39,469 nucleotides of DNA from Patescibacteria group bacterium (GTDB taxonomy: Bacteria; Patescibacteriota; Minisyncoccia; Phycocordibacterales; SBAW01). A program made the translations under genes and the position numbers. Shown piece by piece: positions 27,432-35,449 of this stretch. Numbering within the stretch: the stretch's first letter is position 1; each line of letters opens with the position of its first letter. The DNA is taken from the NCBI GenBank assembly GCA_028864875.1, contig JAGWLV010000003.1, positions 1 to 39,469 of the forward strand, in the 5' to 3' direction. The notes under the pieces were generated by a model. The model ran no database searches. It was not told the origin of the DNA and was given only the letters and a program-made list of their open reading frames with translations.

Positions 27432-28503
27432 AGTTGCCGAAAAAAAGTCCGCCAAGGGCGGGTCCGCCTCCGGCGGAAAAGAGTCCGCCGCCATCGACGC
27501 GGCAATACGGGAAATAAAGACCAAGTTCGGCGAGGAAGCAATCATGAAGTTGGGTGAGGCACCCAAGGTCAACATCGACGTCATCCCCTCCGGCTCGGTG
27601 GGGCTCGATTGGGCGCTCGGCATCGGCGGGTACCCGCGCGGGCGCATCATTGAAATTTTTGGTCCTGAATCCTCGGGCAAGACCACACTCACGCTCCACG
27701 CGATTTCCGAAGCGCAGAAAAAGGGCGGCGTGTGTGCCTTCATCGATGCGGAGCACGCGCTCGACCCGGAGTACGCGCGCAAAATCGGCGTCAAGCTCGA
27801 TGAACTTTTGGTCAGCCAGCCCGACACCGGCGAGCAGGCGCTCGAAATCGTCGAGAGTTTGGTGCGCAGCGGCAAAATTGACCTCATTGTCGTCGACTCG
27901 GTGGCGGCGCTCACCCCCAAGGACGAAATCGAGGGCGATATGGGCCAGAGCCACGTCGGCAAGCAGGCACGCCTCATGTCCCAAGCCCTGCGCAAACTCA
28001 CGGCTATTGTCGCCAAGTCGAAGACCATCGTCGTCTTCATCAACCAAATCCGCATGCAAATAGGCGTCATGTTCGGCAACCCGGAGACGACAACCGGCGG
28101 CAAGGCGCTCAAGTTTTACACATCGGTGCGCCTCGACATCCGCCGCATCGCACAAATCAAAAAAGGCGAGGAGGTCGTGGGCGGCCGCCACAGGGTCAAG
28201 GTGGTCAAGAATAAAGTCGCGGCACCCTTCCGCTCGGTGGAGTTTGATCTCATGTACAACGAGGGGGTGAGCCGCGAGGGCGAGCTTATTGCGCTCGGCG
28301 AAAAGCTCGGCATCATAACAAAGAGCGGCACGAGCTACGCGTGGGGGGAGGAAAAGCTCGGCCGCGGCTACGACGCGACGCGCACGTACCTGCGGGAGAA
28401 TAAAAAGGTTGCCAACGAAGTGCTCAAAGAAATCCGCGCCCGGCTCAGCGAAGTTGCGGTTGCGGGCGCCAAGGTCAGCGGAGCGGAGGACGAAGGCGGG
28501 TAA
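27424..28503 (+). CDS. recA: Recombinase RecA
   Basis: 359 residues. RecA coats single-stranded DNA and drives strand exchange and SOS cleavage. Start at ATG 27424; an earlier frame start (27364) lies inside the previous gene. Walker A 'GPESSGKTT' (~79-87), '[18 protein letters not shown]', '[10 protein letters not shown]', 'MSQALRKLT' and the DNA-binding L2 region '[16 protein letters not shown]' (~217-232) are intact. The N-terminal Lys/Gly tail is slightly long. Confidence 0.99.
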   Translation: MAKVAEKKSAKGGSASGGKESAAIDAAIREIKTKFGEEAIMKLGEAPKVNIDVIPSGSVGLDWALGIGGYPRGRIIEIFGPESSGKTTLTLHAISEAQKKGGVCAFIDAEHALDPEYARKIGVKLDELLVSQPDTGEQALEIVESLVRSGKIDLIVVDSVAALTPKDEIEGDMGQSHVGKQARLMSQALRKLTAIVAKSKTIVVFINQIRMQIGVMFGNPETTTGGKALKFYTSVRLDIRRIAQIKKGEEVVGGRHRVKVVKNKVAAPFRSVEFDLMYNEGVSREGELIALGEKLGIITKSGTSYAWGEEKLGRGYDATRTYLRENKKVANEVLKEIRARLSEVAVAGAKVSGAEDEGG

Positions 28504-28504
28504 C

Positions 28505-28687
28505 CTAGTGTTGCGCGGTTGAAGGCGCGGTCCCTGTGGCCATATTGGCGGCCGTGCTCTGATTGTACGTGGGAGACAGGGTGAGAGTGGCGGGCGAACC
28601 TTGCCCCAACCACATCGCCGCGGCCAGCAGCACGACCATCACAAAAAACAGTACGAGCAGGTTGCGGGAGGAGTGCGCCGGGTGCAT
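28505..28687 (-). CDS. Small membrane protein (60 aa)
   Basis: One N-terminal hydrophobic helix (~9-27, 'LLVLFFVMVVLLAAAMWLG') and a Thr/Ser/Ala-rich outer tail. No family is recognised. It is the last gene after the sigma factor and the 106-aa membrane protein, 18 nt from the latter, and converges on recA with a 1-nt gap. A role in sigma-factor control is possible but is not shown by sequence. Confidence 0.65.
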   Translation of the reverse strand: MHPAHSSRNLLVLFFVMVVLLAAAMWLGQGSPATLTLSPTYNQSTAANMATGTAPSTAQH

Positions 28688-28705
28688 GCCCTCCAGTATA
28701 AACGA

Positions 28706-29026
28706 CTAGTGCACGAGCGCGCCCCGCTGCGAGAGGCCGCGCACGGCATCGACCGCAAGCCAACACCCGGTAACCGCGATGGCCGCGAGAGTGAGTTGCA
28801 CCGAGGCGTGCGTATGCACCACCGCGTAGGTGAGAAACTGCCACGTGCCGCGCAGCCCCACCGCCTGCCAGTTGGCGAATACTTTGTGCACCCATGTGAG
28901 CTGCCACAGTGCAATGAGCCCGGCCGCAAGTACATAAAGTTTAAGCGCCGTCAGGCTCGCCGCTTTGCGTGCGGCGTACACGACCCCCACGCCCGCCATC
29001 ACCTGTTTTTCAATGCTTGATGCCAT
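28706..29026 (-). CDS. Small multi-pass membrane protein (106 aa)
   Basis: Three hydrophobic stretches (~25-43, ~60-75, ~78-95). The N-terminus is soluble and helical. I know similar unnamed proteins from CPR genomes but no function. It follows the sigma gene by 13 nt, so it is co-transcribed and could be its membrane partner (anti-sigma-like), though no zinc or anti-sigma motif is visible. Confidence 0.75.
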   Translation of the reverse strand: MASSIEKQVMAGVGVVYAARKAASLTALKLYVLAAGLIALWQLTWVHKVFANWQAVGLRGTWQFLTYAVVHTHASVQLTLAAIAVTGCWLAVDAVRGLSQRGALVH

Positions 29027-29039
29027 AACACTTTTGCAA

Positions 29040-29618
29040 CTACGGCTTAGCCTGTAAAGTTTCGTACACTTTGCGGAACTCGGCCTTGGCCCGGTGGACG
29101 CGCGTTTTGATGGCCCCGACCGATACGCCCGCCTCCCCCGCTATCTCCTCTTGGGTCTTCCCCTCTATAAAAAAGGCGTTCAATGCTGCAGCCAAGGGGC
29201 CCGGCATGCGCGAGAGTACCGAAGCAATCAAATCCTGCAGCTCGCGGCGCTCAAACTGTTGGAGATTTTTGTCGGGGATGAGCGCCCAAATCTCATCGTC
29301 GAGGCGCGCGGTCGAATCGCCGCGGCGCTTTGCCCGCGCGTAGTGCGTGAGCGCGGTGTTGATGAGGATGCGGTACCCCCAGGAGGAAAAGCTCGCGCCT
29401 TCCTGCTTTTTAAACTTACCCGCGTTGAGGTAGATCTTGGTGAAGGCTTCCTGCACCACGTCCTGTGCCGCGTCCTCGGCGCGCACAATAGAAAGCGCTT
29501 TGCGCATGAACGGGGCCTCGTACTTACGCACAATGAGCGCAAACAGTGACGGGTGCGAGGTGCAGAGCGCAAGGATATCCTCGTCACTGCGCTCTTTGGA
29601 GTCTTCAAGTAAACTCAT
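29040..29618 (-). CDS. ECF-type sigma-70 family RNA polymerase sigma factor
   Basis: 192 residues from the ATG at 29618 (preferred over the GTG at 29639). Region 2 is at ~15-90 ('EDAAQDVVQEAFTKIYLNAG', 'FSSWGYRILINTALTHYAR') and region 4 at ~130-185 ('KTQEEIAGEAGVSVGAIKTR'). There is no region 3 or 1.1, so it is an extracytoplasmic-function-like sigma. TATATG ends 8 nt before the ATG. It leads a three-gene operon with two small membrane proteins. Confidence 0.93.
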   Translation of the reverse strand: MSLLEDSKERSDEDILALCTSHPSLFALIVRKYEAPFMRKALSIVRAEDAAQDVVQEAFTKIYLNAGKFKKQEGASFSSWGYRILINTALTHYARAKRRGDSTARLDDEIWALIPDKNLQQFERRELQDLIASVLSRMPGPLAAALNAFFIEGKTQEEIAGEAGVSVGAIKTRVHRAKAEFRKVYETLQAKP

Positions 29619-29681
29619 CCCCACAGCATATACACTCACACCCTTTGTAACAAGGGCCGCTCCGGCGAAGTTTCAAGAGAC

Positions 29682-30404
29682 TTAGTGGGTGGCCGGAGTC
29701 GAAGTGGCGGTCAAGCGTTTTATCTCATCCCCAATGCGCTGCAAGAGGGGCTTGAGCGCATCTGCAAAGTTCTGAGATGCACCTTCAAGGGCGGCTACTT
29801 TATTTTGAATGTCGCTGAGTTGCGCGCTTGTGGGCGTATCGCCGTAGAGGAGATCCTGGATAGCAGCCGCGTAGGTCGTGAGCGCCCCTCCGAGCGCCTG
29901 CCCCGCCGTGACGGTCGAGTTGGTTGTGGACTTGATTAAGGCATCGCTCGTTTTGACGTTGGCTTCCCCGAGCGCACTTATGTGGAGATTAAACTGCGCC
30001 GCAAGTGTGGAGTTGCGATTGGCCAATTGCCGCGCTTCGGTTATGAGGTCATAAAAGTCGGTGTAGCGGCACGAAAGTGTGAGTTGGTTGAGTTGATCGA
30101 GCACAGGGCCAAGTTGCGTGTTGACGTCGTTGAGCTGATAAGTGTCCCGCAAGACGTTATTAAACGCAAGGTAGTAATCCTCCGTCGCATCCTCTTTGGG
30201 GATGGGGAAGTATGCCTGCTGGCTCGATGTTGCTTGCGGAATAGACGCGGGCGCTTGCGGCGCTTGGTAGTGTGCAACCAAGAAATCCCGCAGCATGCGC
30301 TGCCCTTGCGGTGTCGTGCCCGCCCAATACAACACCCCGGCATCCAGAGCGGTGCTCAATACAAACACGAGAAGCGTGATACCTATGGTGCGTAAGATTC
30401 TCAT
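29682..30404 (-). CDS. Membrane-anchored helical protein, unknown
   Basis: 240 residues. A signal-anchor helix (~5-27) and a Pro/Ala/Gln linker precede a long alpha-helical exported domain with few aromatic residues (~70-235), likely coiled-coil-like. No known family. It lies upstream of the sigma operon, with a 63-nt gap. Confidence 0.75.
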   Translation of the reverse strand: MRILRTIGITLLVFVLSTALDAGVLYWAGTTPQGQRMLRDFLVAHYQAPQAPASIPQATSSQQAYFPIPKEDATEDYYLAFNNVLRDTYQLNDVNTQLGPVLDQLNQLTLSCRYTDFYDLITEARQLANRNSTLAAQFNLHISALGEANVKTSDALIKSTTNSTVTAGQALGGALTTYAAAIQDLLYGDTPTSAQLSDIQNKVAALEGASQNFADALKPLLQRIGDEIKRLTATSTPATH

Positions 30405-30437
30405 GTGTGTACAGCGCGGCTAGGCGAACTCATGTTG

Positions 30438-30447
30438 AGTATATACT
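30438..30447. promoter_or_regulatory. Divergent palindromic -10 (AGTATATACT)
   Basis: The 10-bp palindrome gives TATACT on both strands. It could start transcription toward 30404 (leader ~27 nt) and toward 30478 (leader ~24 nt). -35 boxes are weak. Confidence 0.5.
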
Positions 30448-30477
30448 TAAAAAAGACGGTGCTACACCGTTATCTAC

Positions 30478-31107
30478 ATGGCTCTCAAACAACCCAGAGG
30501 CAGATCGTCGGCCGCGGCAGTCATTGCTGTTGTCGTGTACGTTGTGCTGGCGGTGGCTACAGGAGGGTTTGGTGGTGTGGGTGCCTTATTATTTAGCGGC
30601 GAACTAGATGTATTGGGTATCGGTGCCCCACTAGGTCTGTGTGCTGCGGGGGTATTTTGGGGCTGCAGCAATAGTAAGCCTGCCTCCGCCGGCGGCTCAA
30701 GCCAGGTCCGGGTGGGCGCCGCGTGTACTTCGGCCTCTAACTCCTGCGGTATGACCAACTTGGGCTCTGTGGTCAATAACGGAAACGGCACAGGCTCGTG
30801 CAATGCCACCCCGCCGCCTAATAGCGCGTGTCCGCCGCCGGTCATAGGACGGAACTTCTATGCGAGTCCGGCGCCCGTCGGCCCGGGTATGTCGACGACT
30901 CTCACGTGGAGTGCGGCTAACGCGAGTGCATGCAAAATAGACGGCGACAACGGCTTTAGCAACGTAGGCGGGTCCTCGGGCTCAGTCTCGACCGGTCCCC
31001 TCGCATCGACGACGACCTTTACGCTCACGTGCCAAAACGGCGGCGGCGGGCCTGAAACCTCTGCGAGCGTCCGCGTCGCCGTCGACCCTCACTACCAGGA
31101 AATTTAG
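30478..31107 (+). CDS. Exported Cys-rich Ig-like protein
   Basis: 209 residues. A hydrophobic N-terminus (~12-40) and a second hydrophobic patch (~45-60) precede a Cys-rich region with 'CTSASNSCGMTN' and 'CPPPVIGRNFYASP'. A C-terminal Ig-like module follows ('LTWSAANASACKIDGDNGFS', 'TTFTLTCQNGGG'). This 'tTtFtLtC' module is common in secreted CPR proteins; the function is unknown. Its stop overlaps the convergent Lnt-like gene by 4 bp. Confidence 0.8.
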   Translation: MALKQPRGRSSAAAVIAVVVYVVLAVATGGFGGVGALLFSGELDVLGIGAPLGLCAAGVFWGCSNSKPASAGGSSQVRVGAACTSASNSCGMTNLGSVVNNGNGTGSCNATPPPNSACPPPVIGRNFYASPAPVGPGMSTTLTWSAANASACKIDGDNGFSNVGGSSGSVSTGPLASTTTFTLTCQNGGGGPETSASVRVAVDPHYQEI

Positions 31108-32564
31108 CGGCGTCTGTGTCTGTAGGCCACGCACAGCACAAGCGCACATAGTGCGTATGTGCCCCACTCTCCTATCGCCCGATACGGCGTAGAAACGCGC
31201 TCAATAGGAAGCTCCGCCCGAAGAACGCCGCGATGGCCGTATGGAAGGTCCGCAACAACCTTGCCTCCGGCTGCAATGAGGGCGCTCGGCCCGAATACAT
31301 TCGCGCGCACCACGGACACACCAAGCTCGGCGGCGCGGTAGCGCGCTATCTTTATACTGTACTCTCCGGCAAACGCACTGGGGAAGAACGCGTCGAAGCC
31401 GTCGGCCAGAATAAGATCTGCGGAGGCCCCTTGTCTGCGCGCCCACCCGTCCTGCTCGAGTTCCGAACAAATGAGGTTCCCCAAGCGTAGCCCGCCCAGA
31501 GAAAGGGGCGCCGTCTGCGTCCCGGAACTCACCTCTTCGGAGGACTTTTCAACCCCCGCAAATTTTGCCCACCATGGGGAGTAGTCCGAGAGTGGGTAGA
31601 GTACATTTTTTTGATAGATCTGTTCTTGCCCCGCGCCCCAGAGAGCATTGTAGGTATACGTGCGGTCGTCTTGTGCCATAAGCCCCCACAGCAACACACT
31701 TGTTGAGGTGCTCTCAAATCGTGCGAGCCACGAGCCAACGGAGGCATCCTGCTCAGGAGACATCGCTTGCTCTGCAAGAGGCGAGGGATATACGATAAGG
31801 TCGGGAGACCCGGCGCTCTCCAGCAAGGCGCGCAGGATCGGATTATAAAACTCATTCCCCTGCCACGAACCGAGCGCCAGATCAAAGTGCTGCACTGGCA
31901 CTGACTGAATAATCGAAACCGTCAGGGTATTCTGCGTGCGTTCTGGCAATGCCGCGAGGACTGCGACAGTAAGCGCCACTACGCCGAGCGCCACACCAAA
32001 CGGCGCAATGCCGCGGGGAGTGTTGCGCACACGATACACTTCGACGAACGTTCCGGCAAAAAAGACGGCAACGAAAGAGATGAGTGGGGCCCCGCCCAAG
32101 CGCGCGAGAATGAGCGCGCCAGGAGCGTCCGTGAGCGAAGTGCCGAGCGCTGCCATCCAATAGCCGTTTGATATCCATTGTACCAGTGCCTCAAACATCA
32201 CCCAGACGCCTGCGGCACCCAATGTCCGCACTAGTGGCGAGCGGCCGCTCATCCGCTGCCACAACAACGCCACCACGCCAACAAGGATGCCCCCCGTAAG
32301 TGCTGCGGGGAGACTCAAGGCGCGGATGACCCATGTGTAGTACTCGCCGCCGAGACCGGGGACAAGTTGTGCAAGCGTGAGCACGCAAATTGGCCCCCAC
32401 AAAAAAATTCCCGCGACCGCTCCATATCTAAAAGCGTCACGTTGGGAAGGAGCGGCCGTTGCGAGCGCATAGAGCGGCACGAGCGCCACCATTGCAAGGG
32501 GCCACCACCATATCGCGGCACACACAAGAGCGCCCGAGAGTGCCGCGAGACTGTACCGTGACAT
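31104..32564 (-). CDS. Apolipoprotein N-acyltransferase-like protein (Lnt), atypical
   Basis: 486 residues from the ATG at 32564. The frame is open upstream, but TATACT ends 6 nt before this ATG. About seven N-terminal membrane helices precede a nitrilase-fold domain. In this family Glu-Lys-Cys are catalytic. Lys ('IYQKNVLYP') and Cys ('NLICSE', ~residue 364) are present. The Glu site, usually W/Y-P-E, reads 'YPSPLAEQ' (~257-264), and the 'FGE' after the Lys is 'LSD'. So it may be a divergent or inactive acyltransferase. The last segment is a C-terminal helix. It is divergent from efp. Confidence 0.82.
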   Translation of the reverse strand: MSRYSLAALSGALVCAAIWWWPLAMVALVPLYALATAAPSQRDAFRYGAVAGIFLWGPICVLTLAQLVPGLGGEYYTWVIRALSLPAALTGGILVGVVALLWQRMSGRSPLVRTLGAAGVWVMFEALVQWISNGYWMAALGTSLTDAPGALILARLGGAPLISFVAVFFAGTFVEVYRVRNTPRGIAPFGVALGVVALTVAVLAALPERTQNTLTVSIIQSVPVQHFDLALGSWQGNEFYNPILRALLESAGSPDLIVYPSPLAEQAMSPEQDASVGSWLARFESTSTSVLLWGLMAQDDRTYTYNALWGAGQEQIYQKNVLYPLSDYSPWWAKFAGVEKSSEEVSSGTQTAPLSLGGLRLGNLICSELEQDGWARRQGASADLILADGFDAFFPSAFAGEYSIKIARYRAAELGVSVVRANVFGPSALIAAGGKVVADLPYGHRGVLRAELPIERVSTPYRAIGEWGTYALCALVLCVAYRHRRR

Positions 32565-32570
32565 TAAACT

Positions 32571-32580
32571 AGTATAGAAT
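32571..32580. promoter_or_regulatory. Divergent -10 boxes of lnt-like gene and efp
   Basis: TATACT on the minus strand (32571-32576) ends 6 nt before the lnt-like ATG. TAGAAT on the plus strand (32575-32580) gives efp a leader of about 30 nt. Confidence 0.5.
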
Positions 32581-32616
32581 GCTCCGCACAGCCCTCCCGG
32601 GGCCCATTTTCTTGAT

Positions 32617-33195
32617 ATGGCAATGCTCGAGTACAACGAAATCCTCCCCAAGAAGGTCATCCTCCTCGACGGCGAGCCCTACGAGGTGCTCGATGCGCAC
32701 GTCTTCCGCAAGCAGCAGCGCAAGCCGGTCAACCAAACCAAGCTCCGCCACCTTATTACCGGGCGCGTGACCGAGCAGGCGTTCCACGTCTCCGAGAAAG
32801 TCGAGGAGGCCGACCTTTCAACCAAACAAGTAAAATATTTGTATACCAACCGCGGACAGTGGTGGTTCTGCGCAATAGACAACCCCGCCGACCGCTTCGA
32901 GCTCCCCGAGGAAACGATAGGTGCACAGGGACAATTTCTTAAACCAAATACGGTGCTGGAAGCGCTCGTGTTCGACGAAAAGATAATCGGGCTCAAGCTC
33001 CCCATCAAAATGGACCTCACGGTCAAAGAGGCACCGCCCGCGGTCAAAGGCGACACGCGCCAGGGCGGGAGCAAGCAAATTGTACTTGAGACGGGCGCGA
33101 CGATAAACGCGCCGCTGTTTATCAACGAAGGCGATGTCGTGCGCATCAACACGCAGGAAGGCACGTACGTCGAGCGCGTCGACAAAAATAGTTAG
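32617..33195 (+). CDS. efp: Elongation factor P, atypical loop
   Basis: 192 residues (or 190 from the second ATG at 32623). EF-P relieves ribosome stalling at polyproline. The KOW domain (~5-65), then '[20 protein letters not shown]' and the two OB domains ('[20 protein letters not shown]', '[18 protein letters not shown]') are clear. The domain I loop, usually P-G-K-G, reads '[15 protein letters not shown]' with no PGKG; the position equivalent to E. coli Lys34 aligns to Gln, with Arg-Lys next. The modification state is therefore open. The stop overlaps rpsR convergently. Confidence 0.95.
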   Translation: MAMLEYNEILPKKVILLDGEPYEVLDAHVFRKQQRKPVNQTKLRHLITGRVTEQAFHVSEKVEEADLSTKQVKYLYTNRGQWWFCAIDNPADRFELPEETIGAQGQFLKPNTVLEALVFDEKIIGLKLPIKMDLTVKEAPPAVKGDTRQGGSKQIVLETGATINAPLFINEGDVVRINTQEGTYVERVDKNS

Positions 33196-33401
33196 CGGAT
33201 GATGTAGGGCAGGAGTGCCATGAAGCGCGCACGCTTGATGGCCTGCGAGAGCATGCGCTGCTGGGGGGCGGAGAGCCCGGTGCGCCGGCGGGGCATAATT
33301 TTGCCGTGCGGGTTGAGGAACTTCTTCAGAAGCTCGGTGTCCTTGTAGTCCACGCGGATAAACTGTGGGCTGTAGTACTGCTCTGTAGTCTTGGGAGGCA
33401 T
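33192..33401 (-). CDS. rpsR: Small ribosomal subunit protein bS18
   Basis: 69 residues. The core '[20 protein letters not shown]' (~19-38) and '[20 protein letters not shown]' (~40-59) and 'FMALLPY' are the bS18 signature. It is last in rpsF-ssb-rpsR, 38 nt after ssb. The 30S platform partner is bS6. Confidence 0.98.
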   Translation of the reverse strand: MPPKTTEQYYSPQFIRVDYKDTELLKKFLNPHGKIMPRRRTGLSAPQQRMLSQAIKRARFMALLPYIIR

Positions 33402-33439
33402 AACTATTTTATTTTCTTTTATATTTCTTCTAAATAAAT

Positions 33440-33883
33440 TTAGAAGGGTATATCGTCAGGATTAATGTCGGTCTCTTCCGGATACTCGATTGCGTCTTCC
33501 TTCGGGGCCTTTTGCGGAGCCTCGGCTTCGGTGCGCGGTGCGCCGCCGCCCGAACCGGCGGAGCGCGGACCAAACTGCACGCGCTCGGCGATTATCTCGG
33601 TGCGGTACTGCTTGCCCTTCTCCCCCTCCCAGCTGCGGGTTTGGAGGCGGCCCTCGACGTACGCGGTTGAACCTTTTTTGAGATACTGTGCGCAGGTCTC
33701 GGCCTGGCGGCCGAAGACGACGATGTTGTGGAACTCGGCCTGCTCGGCCTTGGTGCCGTCAGCCTTTTTATAGACGCGGTTTGTGGCAAGCCCGAAGGAG
33801 CACACCTGCCCGCCGCTGGGGAGCGCGCGGAGCTCCGGGTCGCGGGTCAAGTTGCCGAACACCATTGCCTTGTTGAGATACAT
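33440..33883 (-). CDS. ssb: Single-stranded DNA-binding protein
   Basis: 147 residues. OB-fold ~1-105 ('[20 protein letters not shown]', '[20 protein letters not shown]', '[18 protein letters not shown]'), a Gly/Pro-rich linker, and the conserved acidic tip ending 'DDIPF' that recruits partner proteins. It is 4 nt from rpsF. Confidence 0.98.
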   Translation of the reverse strand: MYLNKAMVFGNLTRDPELRALPSGGQVCSFGLATNRVYKKADGTKAEQAEFHNIVVFGRQAETCAQYLKKGSTAYVEGRLQTRSWEGEKGKQYRTEIIAERVQFGPRSAGSGGGAPRTEAEAPQKAPKEDAIEYPEETDINPDDIPF

Positions 33884-33887
33884 ATAG

Positions 33888-34406
33888 TTATTCTACCCCG
33901 CCCGTAAGCGCCTCGAGCGACTTCTCGAGTTCCTCTTCGGAGACCTCGCCGCCCTTTTCTGCGACAGGTTTGGGTGCCACGAGCGTCTGCCCCTCGAGCC
34001 GGTCGGAGGAAAAGACGGCCCGGCGCGGCTCGGTCTTGATGTCTTCGCGCACAGTTTCGATGATGAGCGAGCGCAGCGCCTCCGGCATCGCGAGCAGTGC
34101 CGCTTCGAGCGCGGGGATATGTTCCTTTTCTGTCGCAAATTTAATCCATCCGAAGTAGGACTCGCGGTACTTCTCGCGCTTGCCCTGGGCGGCGCGCTCC
34201 ACCGTGTACGCGAGCGTCATGCGCGTGGGGAATCCTTCTGAAATAAATTCCGCCCCGCCGAGGAGCTTGCGGATTTTCTCGACAACCGCGCCGACACCCT
34301 GTTCGCCCACCGTGGGCACAAGGTGAAAGCCAACCTCGTATACGGGCCGCTTCTGTTCTATATCCGCTTGGGTGAGCCCCTCTTCGGAGCGCGGCGTCTC
34401 TGCCAT
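33888..34406 (-). CDS. rpsF: Small ribosomal subunit protein bS6, C-terminally extended
   Basis: 172 residues from the ATG at 34406; the upstream open frame is rejected because it would overlap the promoter and the RT remnant. The bS6 core ('YEVGFHLVPTVGEQGVGAVV', 'EKIRKLLGGAE', 'YFGWIKFATEKEHIPALEAA') covers ~20-115. A charged tail of about 50 residues follows, longer than in E. coli. TATGGT ends 6 nt before the ATG; no SD is present. Confidence 0.93.
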   Translation of the reverse strand: MAETPRSEEGLTQADIEQKRPVYEVGFHLVPTVGEQGVGAVVEKIRKLLGGAEFISEGFPTRMTLAYTVERAAQGKREKYRESYFGWIKFATEKEHIPALEAALLAMPEALRSLIIETVREDIKTEPRRAVFSSDRLEGQTLVAPKPVAEKGGEVSEEELEKSLEALTGGVE

Positions 34407-34412
34407 GAGGAC

Positions 34413-34441
34413 ACCATAGCACGTCAGATTTTCTGCCGCAA
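34413..34441 (-). promoter_or_regulatory. rpsF-ssb-rpsR promoter (leaderless)
   Basis: TTGCGG (34436-34441), a 17-nt spacer and TATGGT (34413-34418) on the minus strand, ending 6 nt before the ATG. The -35 and most of the spacer lie in the tail of the RT remnant. Confidence 0.6.
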
Positions 34442-34609
34442 CTTGTACGCATTCCCGTGCGTAAGCAGCCCGCGATACGACGCGGCGACTTCGGGACTGC
34501 GGTTGCGTCCTAGGTTTCTCAGCATCCGCCGTTTCGTCGCTGTGCGCAGGACGCGATGGTCTGGAAAATGCACCCAACCAAGAAAATCAACCCCAGACGC
34601 GAGTGCATA
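34424..34609 (-). pseudogene. Reverse transcriptase C-terminal remnant (DGR-type)
   Basis: A 61-codon open frame, closed by TGA at 34424-34426 and preceded in frame by TGA at 34610-34612, with no start codon at its head. Its translation contains 'LASGVDFLGWVHFPDHRVLR' and 'SYRGLLTHGNAYKLRQKI'. I know this ending from reverse transcriptases of diversity-generating retroelements in CPR bacteria. All catalytic motifs, including the Y-x-D-D box, are missing. It therefore looks like a decayed RT whose 5' part was deleted next to a hairpin (34621-34644). It is downstream of a gene with a variable-region-like 3' end. Family assignment is by recall of the motif, not by search. Confidence 0.72.
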
Positions 34610-34611
34610 TC

Positions 34612-34644
34612 AAATAAAATGGGCCGCATCGCAAGATGCGGCCC
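34612..34644 (-). terminator. Terminator of the variable-protein gene
   Basis: GGGCCGCATC and GATGCGGCCC around a 4-nt loop (34621-34644); the minus-strand tail is ATTTTATTTG. It sits at the junction with the RT remnant. Confidence 0.8.
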
Positions 34645-34692
34645 AAGAGCTAAGGAACCAGGTGCCAGAGCAATAGATTCCAAAAGCAGATT

Positions 34693-35310
34693 TCAACTTG
34701 CGAGGAGCGGAGAGACGTTGACACGACTGCGACCGTAGTCGAGCCAGTTGCAGCGCCAGTGCCACGACCCATCGTCGTCGCGGCGGAGATACAGGAAGTA
34801 CCGGGAGCCGCGGGAATCCCGCAGAACGGTACCCGAGAGCTCGAACCAAGTGATACCGAAGGTGTCATAGAGCCACCTGAGCGTCGCTTGCCCCTTCTCT
34901 TCAAAAAGCGTCTGGCCGAACTTCGCGTCGAGGCGGATGCCAAGGCGCTTGAGACGCTTCAGCTTTTCCTCGCCATCAATTACCGACTCACCTTCCTTAA
35001 GCCCGCTTTCGAAACGGACATTCGAGAAGTCGACTGTCGTCAGTGCAAGTGCCTTCTTATCTTCCTCGACGATTTCCCAGCCGGAGCCGATGAATTTCGC
35101 CGGATCGAAAGGTGTGGTGCGATCGACGACGAGCGCGCCGGGTCCCTTGATGACAAATTGACAGCCGTTGTCGACGAAACGCTTTGTTTTACGCATCTTC
35201 TCCTCGCTATGCGCGAGGTTGGCGATATCGTCAGGGGTGAAGCCGGCCTTGGCGGCGGTGATCATAAATTCGTGGGCAAGACCCACGCCGAATTCGGACA
35301 CATTGCGCAT
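34693..35310 (-). CDS. Candidate DGR variable protein (205 aa)
   Basis: 205 residues, soluble, no signal peptide. The N-terminal half ('FMITAAKAGFTPDDIANLAH') and the region with 'VDRTTPFDPAKFIGSGWEIV' resemble a widespread unnamed CPR family. The last 23 residues carry Trp-x-Trp-x-x-x-Trp-Leu-Asp followed by scattered residues and a conserved end. Codons at the variable sites are CAC, CGC, TGC, AAC, TAC, GGT, CGC, AGT, CGT, GTC, AAC, GTC: the first two bases vary and the third is always C or T, as expected from mutated AAY codons. It has a TTGACA promoter, a leader of about 100 nt, AAGGATGAG before the ATG, and a terminator. Confidence 0.7.
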   Translation of the reverse strand: MRNVSEFGVGLAHEFMITAAKAGFTPDDIANLAHSEEKMRKTKRFVDNGCQFVIKGPGALVVDRTTPFDPAKFIGSGWEIVEEDKKALALTTVDFSNVRFESGLKEGESVIDGEEKLKRLKRLGIRLDAKFGQTLFEEKGQATLRWLYDTFGITWFELSGTVLRDSRGSRYFLYLRRDDDGSWHWRCNWLDYGRSRVNVSPLLAS

Positions 35311-35419
35311 GGCAACTCATCCTTTTGGTTTGTGCGACACATCCCTTCCTTGGGACTCATCGCAAATTACAATGTGCTGTTCTGAGGTGCGGGAATCCGC
35401 ATCCCACCAGCTGAAAAAC

Positions 35420-35449
35420 ATTGTACTATATCAACTACTATACTGTCAA
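35420..35449 (-). promoter_or_regulatory. Promoter of the variable-protein gene
   Basis: A perfect TTGACA (35444-35449), an 18-nt spacer and TACAAT (35420-35425) on the minus strand. The -35 is inside the last codons of tatD. Confidence 0.7.

Noticed and set aside
33888-34577. Longer bS6 with 57 extra N-terminal residues
   Set aside because: The extension overlaps the RT remnant and the TTGCGG/TATGGT promoter; bS6 sequence starts after the internal ATG.
34424-34609. Group II intron or retron RT fragment
   Set aside because: The ending and the neighbour with AAY-like codon scatter fit a DGR better; no intron RNA domain V/VI or msr-msd structure is seen. It is not fully excluded.
34424-35310. 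Active diversity-generating retroelement
   Set aside because: The RT lacks all catalytic motifs and no template repeat is found in the window, so only a remnant or trans-served target is proposed.
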